Origin: Pseudomonas sp. MYb185
GTDB lineage: Bacteria > Pseudomonadota > Gammaproteobacteria > Pseudomonadales > Pseudomonadaceae
Length of the DNA stretch: 64,000 nucleotides
Direction of reading: 5' to 3'
Assembly: GCF_002979975.1 (NCBI RefSeq)
Contig: NZ_PCQD01000011.1
Location: forward strand, 1 to 64,000
Shown: one piece after another, positions 9,427 to 19,034 of the stretch
Position numbering within the stretch: the stretch's first letter is position 1
How the letters are laid out: each line of letters starts with the position of its first letter
Notes under the pieces: model-generated
What the model saw: the letters and a program-made list of their open reading frames with translations, nothing else
The model's database searches: none
What the model was told of the DNA's origin: nothing
Position numbers and translations under genes: made by a program

Positions 9427-10071
9427 ATGAGCACACGTCAATACAGCCTGTTCGACCGCCTGCTGAGCCAGTCCGAGCAGGCCATGCGCACCCTGGTCCC
9501 GGGTGCAGCCCAGGCCGGTCGGCCATCGCCGGCCCAGCATCTGCGCGCCGATGCGGTAACCGAAGAGCAGCGCCGGCATATAGCCGGGCTGATGCGCATC
9601 AATCATACCGGCGAGGTGTGCGCGCAGGCGCTGTACCAGGGCCAGGCGCTGACCGCCAAACTGCCGGATGTGCGTGACAAGATGGAACAGGCCGCCACCG
9701 AAGAGATCGATCATCTGGCCTGGTGCGAGCAACGCCTGAGCGAGCTGGACAGCCGCACCAGCCTGCTCAACCCGCTATTCTACGGTCTGTCTTTCGGCCT
9801 TGGCGCGGCCGCCGGCAAGATCAGTGACCGTATCAGTCTTGGCTTTGTCGCTGCCACCGAGCAGTTGGTGGAGCGCCATCTGGATGATCACCTGCGCCAG
9901 CTACCGGAGGATGACCTCAAGTCCCGGGCGATCCTCGAGCAGATGCGCGAGGATGAGATCGAGCACGGCAGCCAGGCACTGCAGGCCGGCGGCGTGGTCT
10001 TCCCCCGGCCGGTGAAAGCCGCGATGAAGCTGATGTCCAAGGTAATGGCCAGCGCTACCTATCGCATCTGA
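9427..10071 (+). CDS. coq7: 3-demethoxyubiquinol hydroxylase
   Basis: Di-iron monooxygenase that hydroxylates 2-polyprenyl-3-methyl-6-methoxybenzoquinol in aerobic ubiquinone biosynthesis at the inner membrane. The 214-residue protein carries the four-helix di-iron ligand set: [31 protein letters not shown] and EDEIEHG. A TATACT lies at 9397-9402, but no good -35 is seen. The downstream neighbour is the convergent OsmC gene; the speD gene that I recall between them in P. aeruginosa is absent. Confidence 0.95.
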   Translation: MSTRQYSLFDRLLSQSEQAMRTLVPGAAQAGRPSPAQHLRADAVTEEQRRHIAGLMRINHTGEVCAQALYQGQALTAKLPDVRDKMEQAATEEIDHLAWCEQRLSELDSRTSLLNPLFYGLSFGLGAAAGKISDRISLGFVAATEQLVERHLDDHLRQLPEDDLKSRAILEQMREDEIEHGSQALQAGGVVFPRPVKAAMKLMSKVMASATYRI

Positions 10072-10076
10072 TCCAG

Positions 10077-10099
10077 CGCAGCCCGGCTTGCGGGCTGCG
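10077..10099. terminator. Hairpin terminator between convergent coq7 and osmC
   Basis: A perfect 9-bp GC-rich stem (10077-10085 with 10091-10099) around a 5-base loop, sitting exactly between two convergent stop codons. There is no U-tract on either side, so efficiency is uncertain, but the position suits a bidirectional terminator. Confidence 0.6.
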
Positions 10100-10100
10100 G

Positions 10101-10523
10101 TCAGTCGATTTCGACAATCTCGTAGTCGTGGGTGATTTCCACCCCGGCGCGGCCGAACATGATCGACGCCGAGCAGTATTTCTCGGCCGACAGCTCGACG
10201 GCACGCTTGACCTGCGCTTCCTTCAGCTGTTTGCCGGTCACCACGAAGTGGATATGAATCTTGGTGAATACCTTGGGCTCGCTCTCGGCACGCTCGGACT
10301 CCAGCACGGTGTGCACATCCCGAATGTCCTGACGGCCTTTTTTCAGAATGCTGACCACATCATAGCTGGCACAGCCGCCGAGACCGATCAGCACCGTTTC
10401 CATGGGACGCACGCCCATGTTGCGCCCACCGGACTCCGACGGCCCGTCCATGACGATGGTGTGCCCGCTGCCCGACTCGCCGAGAAACATGACGCCGTCT
10501 ACCCACTTGATATGCGCTTTCAT
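10101..10523 (-). CDS. OsmC-family protein (YhfA-like)
   Basis: A 140-residue OsmC/Ohr-superfamily protein. Conserved cysteines occur in GLGGCASYDV and in EKYCSASIMFG, the two sites used for thiol peroxidase activity in this superfamily. The ATG at 10523 is preceded by GGGAGAGCGGA. It is divergent from vfr, as in P. aeruginosa where the equivalent gene neighbours vfr. The physiological substrate is unknown. Confidence 0.88.
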   Translation of the reverse strand: MKAHIKWVDGVMFLGESGSGHTIVMDGPSESGGRNMGVRPMETVLIGLGGCASYDVVSILKKGRQDIRDVHTVLESERAESEPKVFTKIHIHFVVTGKQLKEAQVKRAVELSAEKYCSASIMFGRAGVEITHDYEIVEID

Positions 10524-10704
10524 TCCGCTCTCCCGCTGCAATGAGTTTTTCGCTGGCGGCGGAGAATAGCACACCGCCGGTACAGCCGCCGATGCTGGTC
10601 ATTCCACGTGAAACTGGACATAATCGCGATTGGTCTCATGAAGAGGCTGCAAGGATGCCCATGTTTGCATGGTCTGCCCGATCATATCTGACAGGATGAC
10701 AAAA

Positions 10705-11349
10705 ATGGTTGCTCTTTCCCTGACACCCAAAATAAAGAATATCGATGCGTTTCTGGGACAGTGTTATCGCCGTCGCTTCGCCCCGCGCAGCACCATCATT
10801 CACGCCGGAGACGTTTCCGATCGTCTCTACTATATCGTCAAGGGGTCGGTCACCATCCTGATCGAGGATGATCAGGGCCGCGACATGATCATCGCCTATC
10901 TCAACCAGGGCGACTTCTTCGGCGAGATGGGCCTGTTCGAGGAAGATCAGGTCGAGCAGGACCGCAGCGCCTGGGTCAAGGCCAAGAGCGAATGCGAAGT
11001 GGCCGAACTGACCTATGCCAAGTTCCGCGAGATCACCGAACGCGACCCCGAGCTGCTATATGCCGTGGGCCGGCAGATGGCCGACCGCCTGCGCCGCACC
11101 ACCCGCAAGGTCGGCGACCTGGCGTTTCTCGATGTGACTGGCCGCGTCGCCGGCACCCTGCTGGAACTGTGCAAACAGCCCGACGCCATGACCCATCCCG
11201 ACGGCATGCAGATCAAGATCACCCGCCAGGAAATCGGCCGCATCGTCGGCTGCTCCCGGGAGATGGTCGGGCGCGTACTCAAGACCCTCGAGGAGCAGGG
11301 CCTGATCAGCGTCAAGGGCAAGACCATGGTGGTGTACGGCACCCGCTAG
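10705..11349 (+). CDS. vfr: cAMP-activated global regulator Vfr (CRP family)
   Basis: A 214-residue CRP-family transcription factor. The N-terminal cyclic-nucleotide domain contains [14 protein letters not shown] and the RSAW stretch that contacts cAMP; the C-terminal helix-turn-helix ([20 protein letters not shown]) matches Vfr/CRP nearly exactly, so the DNA site is probably CRP-like. The start was placed at MVALSLTPK because it gives the Vfr length of 214 residues; AGGA lies upstream. The location next to osmC and bioA supports orthology. Confidence 0.95.
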   Translation: MVALSLTPKIKNIDAFLGQCYRRRFAPRSTIIHAGDVSDRLYYIVKGSVTILIEDDQGRDMIIAYLNQGDFFGEMGLFEEDQVEQDRSAWVKAKSECEVAELTYAKFREITERDPELLYAVGRQMADRLRRTTRKVGDLAFLDVTGRVAGTLLELCKQPDAMTHPDGMQIKITRQEIGRIVGCSREMVGRVLKTLEEQGLISVKGKTMVVYGTR

Positions 11350-11420
11350 GGCCTGTTGCCGTTTCATTAGCCATCGCCTGAGGTACAATCGCTGGATACT
11401 TTTTATCCGGCGAGGCTGTC

Positions 11421-12773
11421 ATGGGGCTGAACAACGAGTGGATGCAGCGGGACATTTCGGTGCTCTGGCACCCCTGCACCCAGATGAAGGATCATGAACA
11501 CATGCCCATCATCCCGATCCAGCGGGGCGAAGGCGTGTGGTTGCATGATTTCGATGGCAACCGTTATCTGGATGCGGTCAGCTCCTGGTGGGTGAATGTC
11601 TTCGGCCACGCCAACCCCTACATCAATCAGCGCGTCAAACAGCAGCTCGATACCCTCGAACACGTCATTCTCGGCGGCTTCTCGCATCCGGCGGTGATCG
11701 AACTCTCGGAGCGTCTGGTGGCGCTGACGCCTGCCCCCCTGACCCGCTGCTTCTATGCCGACAACGGCTCCTCCTGTATCGAGGTGGCGCTGAAGATGAG
11801 CTTTCACTATTGGCTCAATACCGGCAAACCCCAGAAGAAGCGCTTCATCACCCTGTCCAACAGCTACCATGGGGAAACCCTGGCGGCCCTGGCAGTAGGT
11901 GACGTGGCGCTGTACAAGGAAACCTACGAGCCGCTGCTGATGGACGTGATCACCGTGCCGTCACCGGACTGCTATGAACGCGAGCCTGGCAGCAGTTGGG
12001 AAGAGCACAGCCGGCTGATGTTCGAGCATATGGAGCGCGCACTGGCAGAACACCATGAGCAGGTCGCCGCGGTGATCGTCGAGCCGCTGATCCAGTGCGC
12101 TGGCGGCATGCGCATGTACCATCCGGTCTACCTCAAGCTGCTGCGCGAGGCCTGCGACCGTTATGGCGTGCACCTGATCCACGATGAAATCGCGGTCGGC
12201 TTCGGTCGCACCGGCAGCATGTTCGCCTGCGAGCAGGCCGATATCAGCCCGGATTTCCTGTGCCTGTCCAAGGCCCTGACCGGCGGCTATCTGCCGATGT
12301 CCGTGTGCCTGACCACCGACCGCATCTACGAAGCCTTCTACGACGACTACGAAACCCTGCGCGCCTTCCTGCATTCGCATAGCTACACCGGCAACCCGCT
12401 GGCCTGTGCCGCGGCGCTGGCCACGCTGGATCTGTTCGAGCAGAACGACGTCATTGAAAGCAACAAGGCGCTGGCCGCGCACATGGCCAAGGCCACCGCG
12501 CATTTCACCGAGCATCCGCACGTGGCCGAGGTACGCCAGACCGGCATGGTGCTGGCCATCGAGATGGTACAGGACAAGGCCAACCGCACCCCCTACCCCT
12601 GGCAGGAGCGCCGTGGGATCCGCGTCTATGAATATGGCCTGCGGCATGAAGCCCTGCTGCGGCCACTGGGCAGCGTGGTGTACTTCATGCCCCCCTACGT
12701 GATCACCCCCGAGCAGATCGACCACCTGGCCAGCGTCGCCTGGGAAGGGATCGAACGGGCCACCAGGAACTGA
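11421..12773 (+). CDS. bioA: Adenosylmethionine-8-amino-7-oxononanoate aminotransferase
   Basis: PLP enzyme of biotin synthesis that converts KAPA to DAPA using S-adenosylmethionine as amino donor. The 450-residue class III aminotransferase has the biotin-branch N-terminus (WHPCTQMKDHE), the PLP-binding Asp in HDEIAVGFGRTG and the Schiff-base lysine K284 in LSKALTGGY. The gene is followed three bases later by rsmE, so the two are co-transcribed. No other bio genes are in the window. Confidence 0.95.
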   Translation: MGLNNEWMQRDISVLWHPCTQMKDHEHMPIIPIQRGEGVWLHDFDGNRYLDAVSSWWVNVFGHANPYINQRVKQQLDTLEHVILGGFSHPAVIELSERLVALTPAPLTRCFYADNGSSCIEVALKMSFHYWLNTGKPQKKRFITLSNSYHGETLAALAVGDVALYKETYEPLLMDVITVPSPDCYEREPGSSWEEHSRLMFEHMERALAEHHEQVAAVIVEPLIQCAGGMRMYHPVYLKLLREACDRYGVHLIHDEIAVGFGRTGSMFACEQADISPDFLCLSKALTGGYLPMSVCLTTDRIYEAFYDDYETLRAFLHSHSYTGNPLACAAALATLDLFEQNDVIESNKALAAHMAKATAHFTEHPHVAEVRQTGMVLAIEMVQDKANRTPYPWQERRGIRVYEYGLRHEALLRPLGSVVYFMPPYVITPEQIDHLASVAWEGIERATRN

Positions 12774-12776
12774 CCG

Positions 12777-13499
12777 ATGCGTGTCTCCCGCTTCTACCTG
12801 GATGCACCGCTGGCCGAAGGTGAACAGTTGCTGGACGGCGATCTGGCCCATTATGTCGGCCGGGTATTGCGCCTGGGCCCCGGCGCGCCGGTGCAGATCT
12901 TCAACGGCTCCGGGCAGGAATGGCCGGGCGAGGTGCTGGAGGCGGGCAAGCGCCAGGTGCGCATCGCCCTCGCCGCCCCGGTGGCGGGCCTGGCCGAATC
13001 ACCACTGCAGGTTCATCTGGGCCAGGCCATGTCCCGGGGCGAGCGCATGGACTGGGCGATCCAGAAGGCCGTGGAACTGGGCGTGGCGCAGATCACCCCG
13101 CTGGTCACCGAACGCTGCGAGGTGCGGCTGCAGGGCGAGCGTGCGGACAAGCGCCAGCAGCACTGGCAACAGGTCGCCATCAGCGCCTGCGAGCAATGCG
13201 GCCGCAGCCGGGTGCCGGTGGTGAACGCGCCCATGGCGCTGACTGACTGGATGAGCAACCTGCAGGCCGAACTGAAGCTGGTGCTGCACCACCGCACCGA
13301 GCAGGAGCTGGGCAGCCTGGCGCGGCCCACCAGTCTGGGGCTGCTGATCGGCCCGGAAGGCGGCCTCAGTGCAGCGGAGATCAGCCAGGCCGAAGCGGCA
13401 GGCTTCCAGGCCGCCCGCTTTGGCCCACGGGTATTGCGCACCGAGACCGCTCCCGTGGTGGCCCTGAGCATCGCCCAGCAATTGTGGGGTGATTTCTGA
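12777..13499 (+). CDS. rsmE: 16S rRNA m3U1498 methyltransferase
   Basis: SPOUT-class, SAM-dependent enzyme that methylates N3 of U1498 in 16S rRNA. The 240-residue length is normal. An N-terminal PUA-like domain is followed by the SPOUT knot, with the SAM-binding motif LLIGPEGGLS and a C-terminal LGPRVLRTET-like segment (FGPRVLRTETAP). It starts three bases after the bioA stop codon. Confidence 0.95.
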   Translation: MRVSRFYLDAPLAEGEQLLDGDLAHYVGRVLRLGPGAPVQIFNGSGQEWPGEVLEAGKRQVRIALAAPVAGLAESPLQVHLGQAMSRGERMDWAIQKAVELGVAQITPLVTERCEVRLQGERADKRQQHWQQVAISACEQCGRSRVPVVNAPMALTDWMSNLQAELKLVLHHRTEQELGSLARPTSLGLLIGPEGGLSAAEISQAEAAGFQAARFGPRVLRTETAPVVALSIAQQLWGDF

Positions 13500-13530
13500 A
13501 CCTGCGGTATTTTGCATCGGCTGCGGTTGA

Positions 13531-13559
13531 TTGACCGTGTCCATCGGCTTGGGTAATGT
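13531..13559 (+). promoter_or_regulatory. Putative promoter of the xseB-ispA-dxs operon
   Basis: TTGACC (13531-13536), a 17-bp spacer and TAATGT (13554-13559), 42 bp upstream of xseB. The -35 is good (5/6) and the -10 fair. It sits in the only gap ahead of this three-gene unit. Confidence 0.45.
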
Positions 13560-13601
13560 TCAGCCGTTTTTCCATCCACTATCACCACCGAGGTAGCTCC
13601 C

Positions 13602-13841
13602 ATGGCCCGAAAAAAAACTGCAGTCGATTTCGAGCAATCGCTGGGTGCTCTGCAAACCCTGGTTGAACGGCTGGAAAGCGGCGACCTGAGCCTGGAAGAA
13701 TCACTCAGCGCCTTCGAGCAGGGCGTGGCCCTGACCCGCGAGTGCCAGCAGGCGCTGACCCAGGCCGAACAGAAGGTATCGCAACTGCTGGAGCAGGATG
13801 GCCAGTTGAGTACAGCGCCCTTTGAGGGCGATGACCAATGA
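13602..13841 (+). CDS. xseB: Exonuclease VII small subunit
   Basis: A 79-residue helical protein with the family core [32 protein letters not shown]. It partners with XseA (not in the window) to form exonuclease VII, which degrades single-stranded DNA from both ends. Its stop codon overlaps the ispA start as ATGA, the standard gammaproteobacterial xseB-ispA-dxs order. Confidence 0.95.
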   Translation: MARKKTAVDFEQSLGALQTLVERLESGDLSLEESLSAFEQGVALTRECQQALTQAEQKVSQLLEQDGQLSTAPFEGDDQ

Positions 13842-14725
13842 CCGACTTCGAGCAGTATCTCAAGACCTGCCAGGCACGCATCGATCACTACCTCGAACAG
13901 CAACTGGGCAATGGCCTGCCACGGCTGGAACGGCTGTACGCCGCCATGCGCTACAGCGTCACCGGTGGCGGCAAGCGCATTCGCCCGATCCTCACCTACG
14001 CCAGTTGCGAGGCGTTCGGCGCCAGCGACACACCGGTGGATGTGGCCGCCAGCGCAGTGGAGCTGATCCATGCCTACTCGCTGATTCATGACGACCTGCC
14101 GGCGATGGACGATGATGACCTGCGCCGCGGTCGTCCGACCTGTCACCGCGCCTTCGACGAGGCCACGGCGATCCTCGCCGGTGATGCACTGCAGGCACTG
14201 GCCTTCGAGTGGATCAGCCAGACCAGCAGTTGGCAGGCAGATACCCGGCTGCGCATGACTACCCTTCTGGCCCGGGCAGCCGGCCCGCAGGGCATGGTCG
14301 GCGGCCAGGCCATAGACCTCGGCGCGGTGGGCGAGCAACTGGACCAGAGCACCCTGCAGGACATGCACCAGCGCAAGACCGGCGCACTGATCCGCGCCAG
14401 CGTACAGCTCGGCGCGCTGGCCAGCGAGCGGGCCGACACCGACCAACTGGCGGCCCTGGAAAGATATGCAGACTGCATCGGCCTGGCCTTCCAGGTGCAG
14501 GACGACATTCTCGATGTGGAAAGCGACACCAGTGTGCTGGGCAAGCAGCAGGGCGCCGACCTGGCCCGCGACAAGCCCACCTACCCCGCCATGCTCGGGC
14601 TGGATGGCGCCCACCGGTTGGCGCATTCGTTATGCGACCAGGCGACCGCCGCCCTTGAGCCGTTCGGTGACGATGCCCAGCGCCTGCGACAGATGGCCCG
14701 CTACATAGTGGAACGCCGATTCTGA
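13838..14725 (+). CDS. ispA: Farnesyl diphosphate synthase
   Basis: Condenses IPP with DMAPP and then GPP to make farnesyl diphosphate for ubiquinone and undecaprenyl phosphate. The 295-residue protein has the first Asp-rich motif at D85-D86-LPAM-D91 and the second at D222-D223-IL-D226, with the GGGKRIRP substrate-binding stretch near residue 43. The start overlaps xseB by four bases. It is followed by dxs on the same strand. Confidence 0.95.
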   Translation: MTDFEQYLKTCQARIDHYLEQQLGNGLPRLERLYAAMRYSVTGGGKRIRPILTYASCEAFGASDTPVDVAASAVELIHAYSLIHDDLPAMDDDDLRRGRPTCHRAFDEATAILAGDALQALAFEWISQTSSWQADTRLRMTTLLARAAGPQGMVGGQAIDLGAVGEQLDQSTLQDMHQRKTGALIRASVQLGALASERADTDQLAALERYADCIGLAFQVQDDILDVESDTSVLGKQQGADLARDKPTYPAMLGLDGAHRLAHSLCDQATAALEPFGDDAQRLRQMARYIVERRF

Positions 14726-14833
14726 GCACCAGTTCGTCTTGTCGGTACAGGCGGTGTTGGGCTAATCACCCTCATCGGTTAAACTGCGCCCTTGTTTCCT
14801 GCCGCCCCCAGCGGCAATCAGAGCCCTTGTTCG

Positions 14834-16717
14834 ATGCCTAGCACCTTCCACGAAATACCCCTTGAACGTCCGTGCACACCTCTGCTGGACAGCCTCGACA
14901 GCACCGCACAGCTGCGTGAACTCGATGCGGCGCAGTTGCCGGAGCTGGCCGATGAGCTGCGCCTGTTCCTGCTCTGGAGCGTTGGTCAGACCGGCGGCCA
15001 CTTCGGTGCCGGACTCGGGGTAATCGAACTGACCATCGCCCTGCACTACATCTATCACACGCCGGAAGACCGGCTGCTGTGGGACGTCGGTCACCAGGCC
15101 TATCCGCACAAGATTCTCACCGGGCGCCGCGAGCAGATGGCCACCCTGCGCCAGAAAGATGGTATTTCCGCCTTCCCCCGGCGCAGTGAAAGCCCCTACG
15201 ACACCTTCGGCGTTGGGCATTCCAGCACCTCGATCAGCGCCGGCCTGGGCATGGCCATCGCCTCCCGCCTGCAGGGCCTGGACCGGCGTACCGTGGCGGT
15301 CATCGGCGATGGCGCCATGACCGCCGGCATGGCCTTCGAAGCGCTCAACCACGCCGGTGAGGTGGATGCCGACATGCTGGTGGTGCTGAACGACAACGAC
15401 ATGTCGATCTCGCACAATGTTGGCGGGCTGTCCAATTACCTGGCCAAGATTCTCTCCAGCCGCACCTACTCGCACATGCGCGAAGGCAGCAAGAAAGTGC
15501 TGTCGAAGATTCCGCCAGCCTGGGAGCTGGCACGCAAGACCGAGGAGACCGCCAAGGCCATGCTCGCCCCCGGCGTGCTGTTCGAGGAACTGGGCTGGAA
15601 CTACATCGGCCCGATCGACGGCCACGACCTGCCGACCCTGGTCACCACCCTGCGCAACATGCGCCAGCTCAAGGGCCCGCAGTTCCTGCATGTGGTCACC
15701 CGCAAGGGCAAGGGCTTTTCCCCGGCCGAGGCCGACCCGATCGGCTACCACGCGATCACCAAGCTCGAGCCCAAGCCGAGCAGCAACGGCCAGAGCAAAC
15801 CGCGCTACTCGAACATCTTCGGCCAGTGGCTGTGCGACATGGCCGAGGCCGACGCACGACTGGTCGGCATCACTCCGGCAATGAAGGAAGGCTCCGACCT
15901 GATCGCCTTCAGTGAACGCTTTCCGCAGCGCTATTTCGATGTCGCCATCGCCGAACAACACGCCGTCACCCTGGCCGCCGGCATGGCCTGCGAAGGCGCC
16001 AAGCCAGTGGTCGCCATCTACTCGACCTTCCTGCAGCGCGCCTATGACCAGCTGATCCATGATGTCGCGGTACAGGATCTGGACGTGCTGTTCGCCATCG
16101 ACCGTGCCGGGCTGGTTGGCGAGGACGGACCGACCCATGCCGGCAGCTTCGACCTGAGTTACCTGCGCTGCATCCCCAACATGCTGATCATGGCACCGGC
16201 GGACGAGAACGAGACCCGGCAGATGCTCACTACCGGCTTCCTGCACAACGGCCCCGCCGCCGTGCGCTACCCGCGCGGCACCGGGCCGGGTGTGCCGGTC
16301 GATCCGGCCTTGCAACCCCTGCCGATCGGCAAGGGCGTGATCACCCGCCAGGGCGAGCACGTGGCGATTCTCAACTTCGGCACCCTGCATGCAGACGCCC
16401 TGACCGCTGCCGAGTCGCTGAACGCCACGGTGGCCAACATGCGCTTCGTCAAGCCGCTGGATACCGAGCTGCTGCAACAACTGGCCGACAGCCACAGCCT
16501 GCTGGTGACCCTGGAAGAAAACGCCATCATGGGCGGTGCCGGCAGCGCGGTGAACGAATGGCTGCTGGCCCAGGGCATCCAGCTCCAGGTACTCAACCTC
16601 GGCCTGCCCGACCTGTACATCGAGCATGACAAGCCGGCCCGCATGCTCGCCGAGTGCGGCCTGGATGCCGCCGGCATCGAGCGCGCCATTCGTCAGCGGC
16701 TGTCCGCCGACCACTAA
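14834..16717 (+). CDS. dxs: 1-deoxy-D-xylulose-5-phosphate synthase
   Basis: Thiamine-diphosphate enzyme that joins pyruvate and glyceraldehyde-3-phosphate, committing carbon to the MEP isoprenoid pathway. The ThDP motif [18 protein letters not shown]...NDNDMSIS is visible and the C-terminal transketolase domains are intact. The ATG at 14834 yields 627 residues, the length usual in pseudomonads; an upstream ATG would add 14 atypical residues. It is the third gene of xseB-ispA-dxs, placing two isoprenoid enzymes under shared transcription. Confidence 0.96.
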   Translation: MPSTFHEIPLERPCTPLLDSLDSTAQLRELDAAQLPELADELRLFLLWSVGQTGGHFGAGLGVIELTIALHYIYHTPEDRLLWDVGHQAYPHKILTGRREQMATLRQKDGISAFPRRSESPYDTFGVGHSSTSISAGLGMAIASRLQGLDRRTVAVIGDGAMTAGMAFEALNHAGEVDADMLVVLNDNDMSISHNVGGLSNYLAKILSSRTYSHMREGSKKVLSKIPPAWELARKTEETAKAMLAPGVLFEELGWNYIGPIDGHDLPTLVTTLRNMRQLKGPQFLHVVTRKGKGFSPAEADPIGYHAITKLEPKPSSNGQSKPRYSNIFGQWLCDMAEADARLVGITPAMKEGSDLIAFSERFPQRYFDVAIAEQHAVTLAAGMACEGAKPVVAIYSTFLQRAYDQLIHDVAVQDLDVLFAIDRAGLVGEDGPTHAGSFDLSYLRCIPNMLIMAPADENETRQMLTTGFLHNGPAAVRYPRGTGPGVPVDPALQPLPIGKGVITRQGEHVAILNFGTLHADALTAAESLNATVANMRFVKPLDTELLQQLADSHSLLVTLEENAIMGGAGSAVNEWLLAQGIQLQVLNLGLPDLYIEHDKPARMLAECGLDAAGIERAIRQRLSADH

Positions 16718-16767
16718 TAGCGGTCAGGCGCAACGTGGGTGGCTACCTCAGCGCCCCGTTGCAGCAC

Positions 16768-16875
16768 TGGATTGCCACGCCACTACGTGGCTCGCAATGA
16801 CGAGTGCCTGGCTTGTCCATGGCGTTTCCATGCCACCTCATCCGTCATTGCGAGGACGAAGGACGAAGCAATCCA
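16768..16875. repeat. REP-like inverted repeat pair, left of mks operon
   Basis: Two REP-like units face each other: 16768-16802 (35 bp, begins TGGATTGC, ends CGCAATGACG) and 16843-16875 (33 bp, the reverse complement layout, begins CGTCATTGCGAG, ends GCAATCCA), separated by 40 bp. Each unit is itself an imperfect palindrome. It occupies the dxs-mksF gap, otherwise empty (16718-16948). A second pair of identical 108-bp span lies at 22694-22801. Confidence 0.75.
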
Positions 16876-16948
16876 CCGGCACGGAGCCTGTATCCGCACG
16901 GGTTCCCACTCCGGCATAATACCCCTTTGAATTTTCCGGGCATAAGCC

Positions 16949-18388
16949 ATGTTCTTCAGCAACGAGCGCCTGCAATTCTTCAAGCCGCTGACCAGCAAGT
17001 ACCGTGAGCAGATCGTCGAATGCCTGCGCCTGCTGCACACGCGGCTGTACAGCGCCAGCGCCGACTATGGCGAATCACTCAAGCGCGAGCAGGTGGTGGA
17101 TGTGTTCTGCGAAGCACTGCAGCGCGCGCCCTTGCTCGAAGGTGACGACGAGGAGCATGGGCGCTTTCGCAACAGCCGCGAGCAGGCAGGCTGGATTCTC
17201 AACAATCTGGTCGAGCATGGCTGGCTGGAACGCCAGGTCGACCAGGCCACCTTCCAGTCCACCTACCCGTTCAGTCGGCTGGGGCGATTGTTCACCCAGT
17301 CGCTGACCGAGGCGGTCAACCACAGTGTGCGTACCCGCCACCGCAATACCCGCAACACCCTGAATGCGCTGTCAGCATTCGCCGAGCGTGGCGAAGTCTA
17401 TGACCTGCTGGATGCCCACGAGTATTCCGAGCGCATCATTGCCGATTTCACCGATATCATCGCCGAACTGGAAGAGCGCAAGCGCCAGCTGGTACGCGAG
17501 GTGGAGGACCGGCAACTGGTACAGGAAGCCAGCGATCAGTTCTTCGAGTTCATGGAAAAGCGCTTCCAGCCCGACCTGGCCATCCGCCTGTCCGCCGATA
17601 GCGTCGAACGCCACCGCGAGCACTTGCTGCAGCAGATCGAGCGCATCCGCCGCATGCCCGACACCTGGAAGGCCCAGGCCGAACGCGAACTGCGACGCCT
17701 GGCCCCGGATATGGTGATCGACCAGCGCAGCTCGGTGCTCTGGCGGCTGCTCGACAGCATCGACAGCCGCCTGCGCAACGCCGCCGACATCATGCTGCCG
17801 GCACTGCGCAAGACCCTGCAGAGCTTCACCCAGCGCGCCGACATCATCATCCGCCAGCTCAGCTACCTGCATAGCCAGCAGCACACCGATATCGTCGGTC
17901 TGTGCCGCGAGCTGGCCGGCCTGCCGCAGGAGCAGTTGAATGCCCGCCTGGATGCCGCTGGCCAGGACATGGCCAGTGTCAACCTGACCCTGGTCGATCC
18001 GGGCCAGGTGCGCCTGCGCGAGCGCCAGCAGCGCCCACCGGTGCATAGCCTGATGCAGGACCCCGGCATCCCCGATGACGACACCCTGCATGACCTGGCC
18101 GTGCAACGCTTGCTGGACCAGGCGTTCAACATCAATGCCGGCAGCCTGCGCGACTATCTGCATGCGGCGCTGGGCGAGAAGCGCCGGATCGACAGCCGCG
18201 ACCTGCCGATCAACAGCGCCGGCGACCTGCTGGCGGCCAGCCACCTGATCGAACTGGCCGGCGCCGAGCATGCCGCCCGCGGCCTGCGGGTACGCATCGA
18301 GCGCAGCGGCGAGATCCTGCGCGACGAACCCTACTTCAGCCGCCGCGACGGCTTCATTATCGAACTGGAACCCAACGACCATGCGTGA
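16949..18388 (+). CDS. mksF: Condensin kleisin subunit MksF (JetA-like)
   Basis: A 479-residue kleisin-type subunit of the MksBEF (MukBEF-like) condensin. The N-terminus (FFSNERLQFFKPLTSKYREQIVECLRLLHTRL) resembles the winged-helix segment of Wadjet JetA/MksF; the middle is helical and Arg/Glu-rich. It should bridge the MksB ATPase heads. It overlaps mksE by eight bases, starting an mksF-mksE-mksB unit. No mksG follows, so a chromosome-organising role is more likely than plasmid-cleaving defence. The assignment rests on operon architecture plus family resemblance. Confidence 0.85.
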   Translation: MFFSNERLQFFKPLTSKYREQIVECLRLLHTRLYSASADYGESLKREQVVDVFCEALQRAPLLEGDDEEHGRFRNSREQAGWILNNLVEHGWLERQVDQATFQSTYPFSRLGRLFTQSLTEAVNHSVRTRHRNTRNTLNALSAFAERGEVYDLLDAHEYSERIIADFTDIIAELEERKRQLVREVEDRQLVQEASDQFFEFMEKRFQPDLAIRLSADSVERHREHLLQQIERIRRMPDTWKAQAERELRRLAPDMVIDQRSSVLWRLLDSIDSRLRNAADIMLPALRKTLQSFTQRADIIIRQLSYLHSQQHTDIVGLCRELAGLPQEQLNARLDAAGQDMASVNLTLVDPGQVRLRERQQRPPVHSLMQDPGIPDDDTLHDLAVQRLLDQAFNINAGSLRDYLHAALGEKRRIDSRDLPINSAGDLLAASHLIELAGAEHAARGLRVRIERSGEILRDEPYFSRRDGFIIELEPNDHA

Positions 18389-19034
18389 CGCATTGGAAGC
18401 CCGACTGGGCGAACTCGGTGTCAACAGTGCCGACTTTTCCGAGCTGATGATCCGCCTGCTGGACCGCGGCGTGCTGTGCCGCGACGAGAGCAAGCGCGAG
18501 GCCGAGCTGTATGACCGCTTCCTGCAGGTCCGCGAGCTGGTGGAGGACTACCTGGCAGTGCTGCGTATCCGCCTGCTGCATGAGCCCCGCTTCAACCTGC
18601 TGCGCATCTTCCCGCCCGGTGCCGAAGTGCCTGGTATGCCCGATGCCGACGACGAGCCGGGCAGCGGCCTGCGCCAGCGCCTGAACCAGCAGGAAGTAGC
18701 ACTGATCCTGGTGCTGCGCGCCGAATACGACAAGGCCCTGCGCGAAGGCCTGCTCGACGAGCAGGGCCAGGCGATGCTGTCGCTGGAAGCACTCAACCTG
18801 AGCAGCCGCAACCTGCTCGGTCGCAGCCTGCCGGAAAGCCTCACCGAACGTCAGACCCTGCTGCGCCGCCTGCGCCAACTGCGCCTGATCCGCAGCCCCA
18901 GCGATGCCGAGCTGGACAATGGCGAAGCCTGGCTGACCATCCGCCCCGGCATCATCAGCCTGGTGACCGATAGCGTGCTGAGCCAACTGAGCCGCCAGGA
19001 CGCCGATCACGATTCCGCACAAGAGACGCCCTGA
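18381..19034 (+). CDS. mksE: Condensin subunit MksE (JetB-like)
   Basis: A 217-residue KITE-type winged-helix protein that would bind the MksF kleisin. Features include an N-terminal helical region (RDALEARLGELGVNSADFSELMIRLLDRGVL) and a C-terminal RQTLLRRLRQLRLIRSPSD segment. The ATG at 18381 overlaps the end of mksF by eight bases, and the stop overlaps the mksB start as TGATG. Its size and central position in the three-gene unit fit MksE. Confidence 0.83.
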   Translation: MRDALEARLGELGVNSADFSELMIRLLDRGVLCRDESKREAELYDRFLQVRELVEDYLAVLRIRLLHEPRFNLLRIFPPGAEVPGMPDADDEPGSGLRQRLNQQEVALILVLRAEYDKALREGLLDEQGQAMLSLEALNLSSRNLLGRSLPESLTERQTLLRRLRQLRLIRSPSDAELDNGEAWLTIRPGIISLVTDSVLSQLSRQDADHDSAQETP

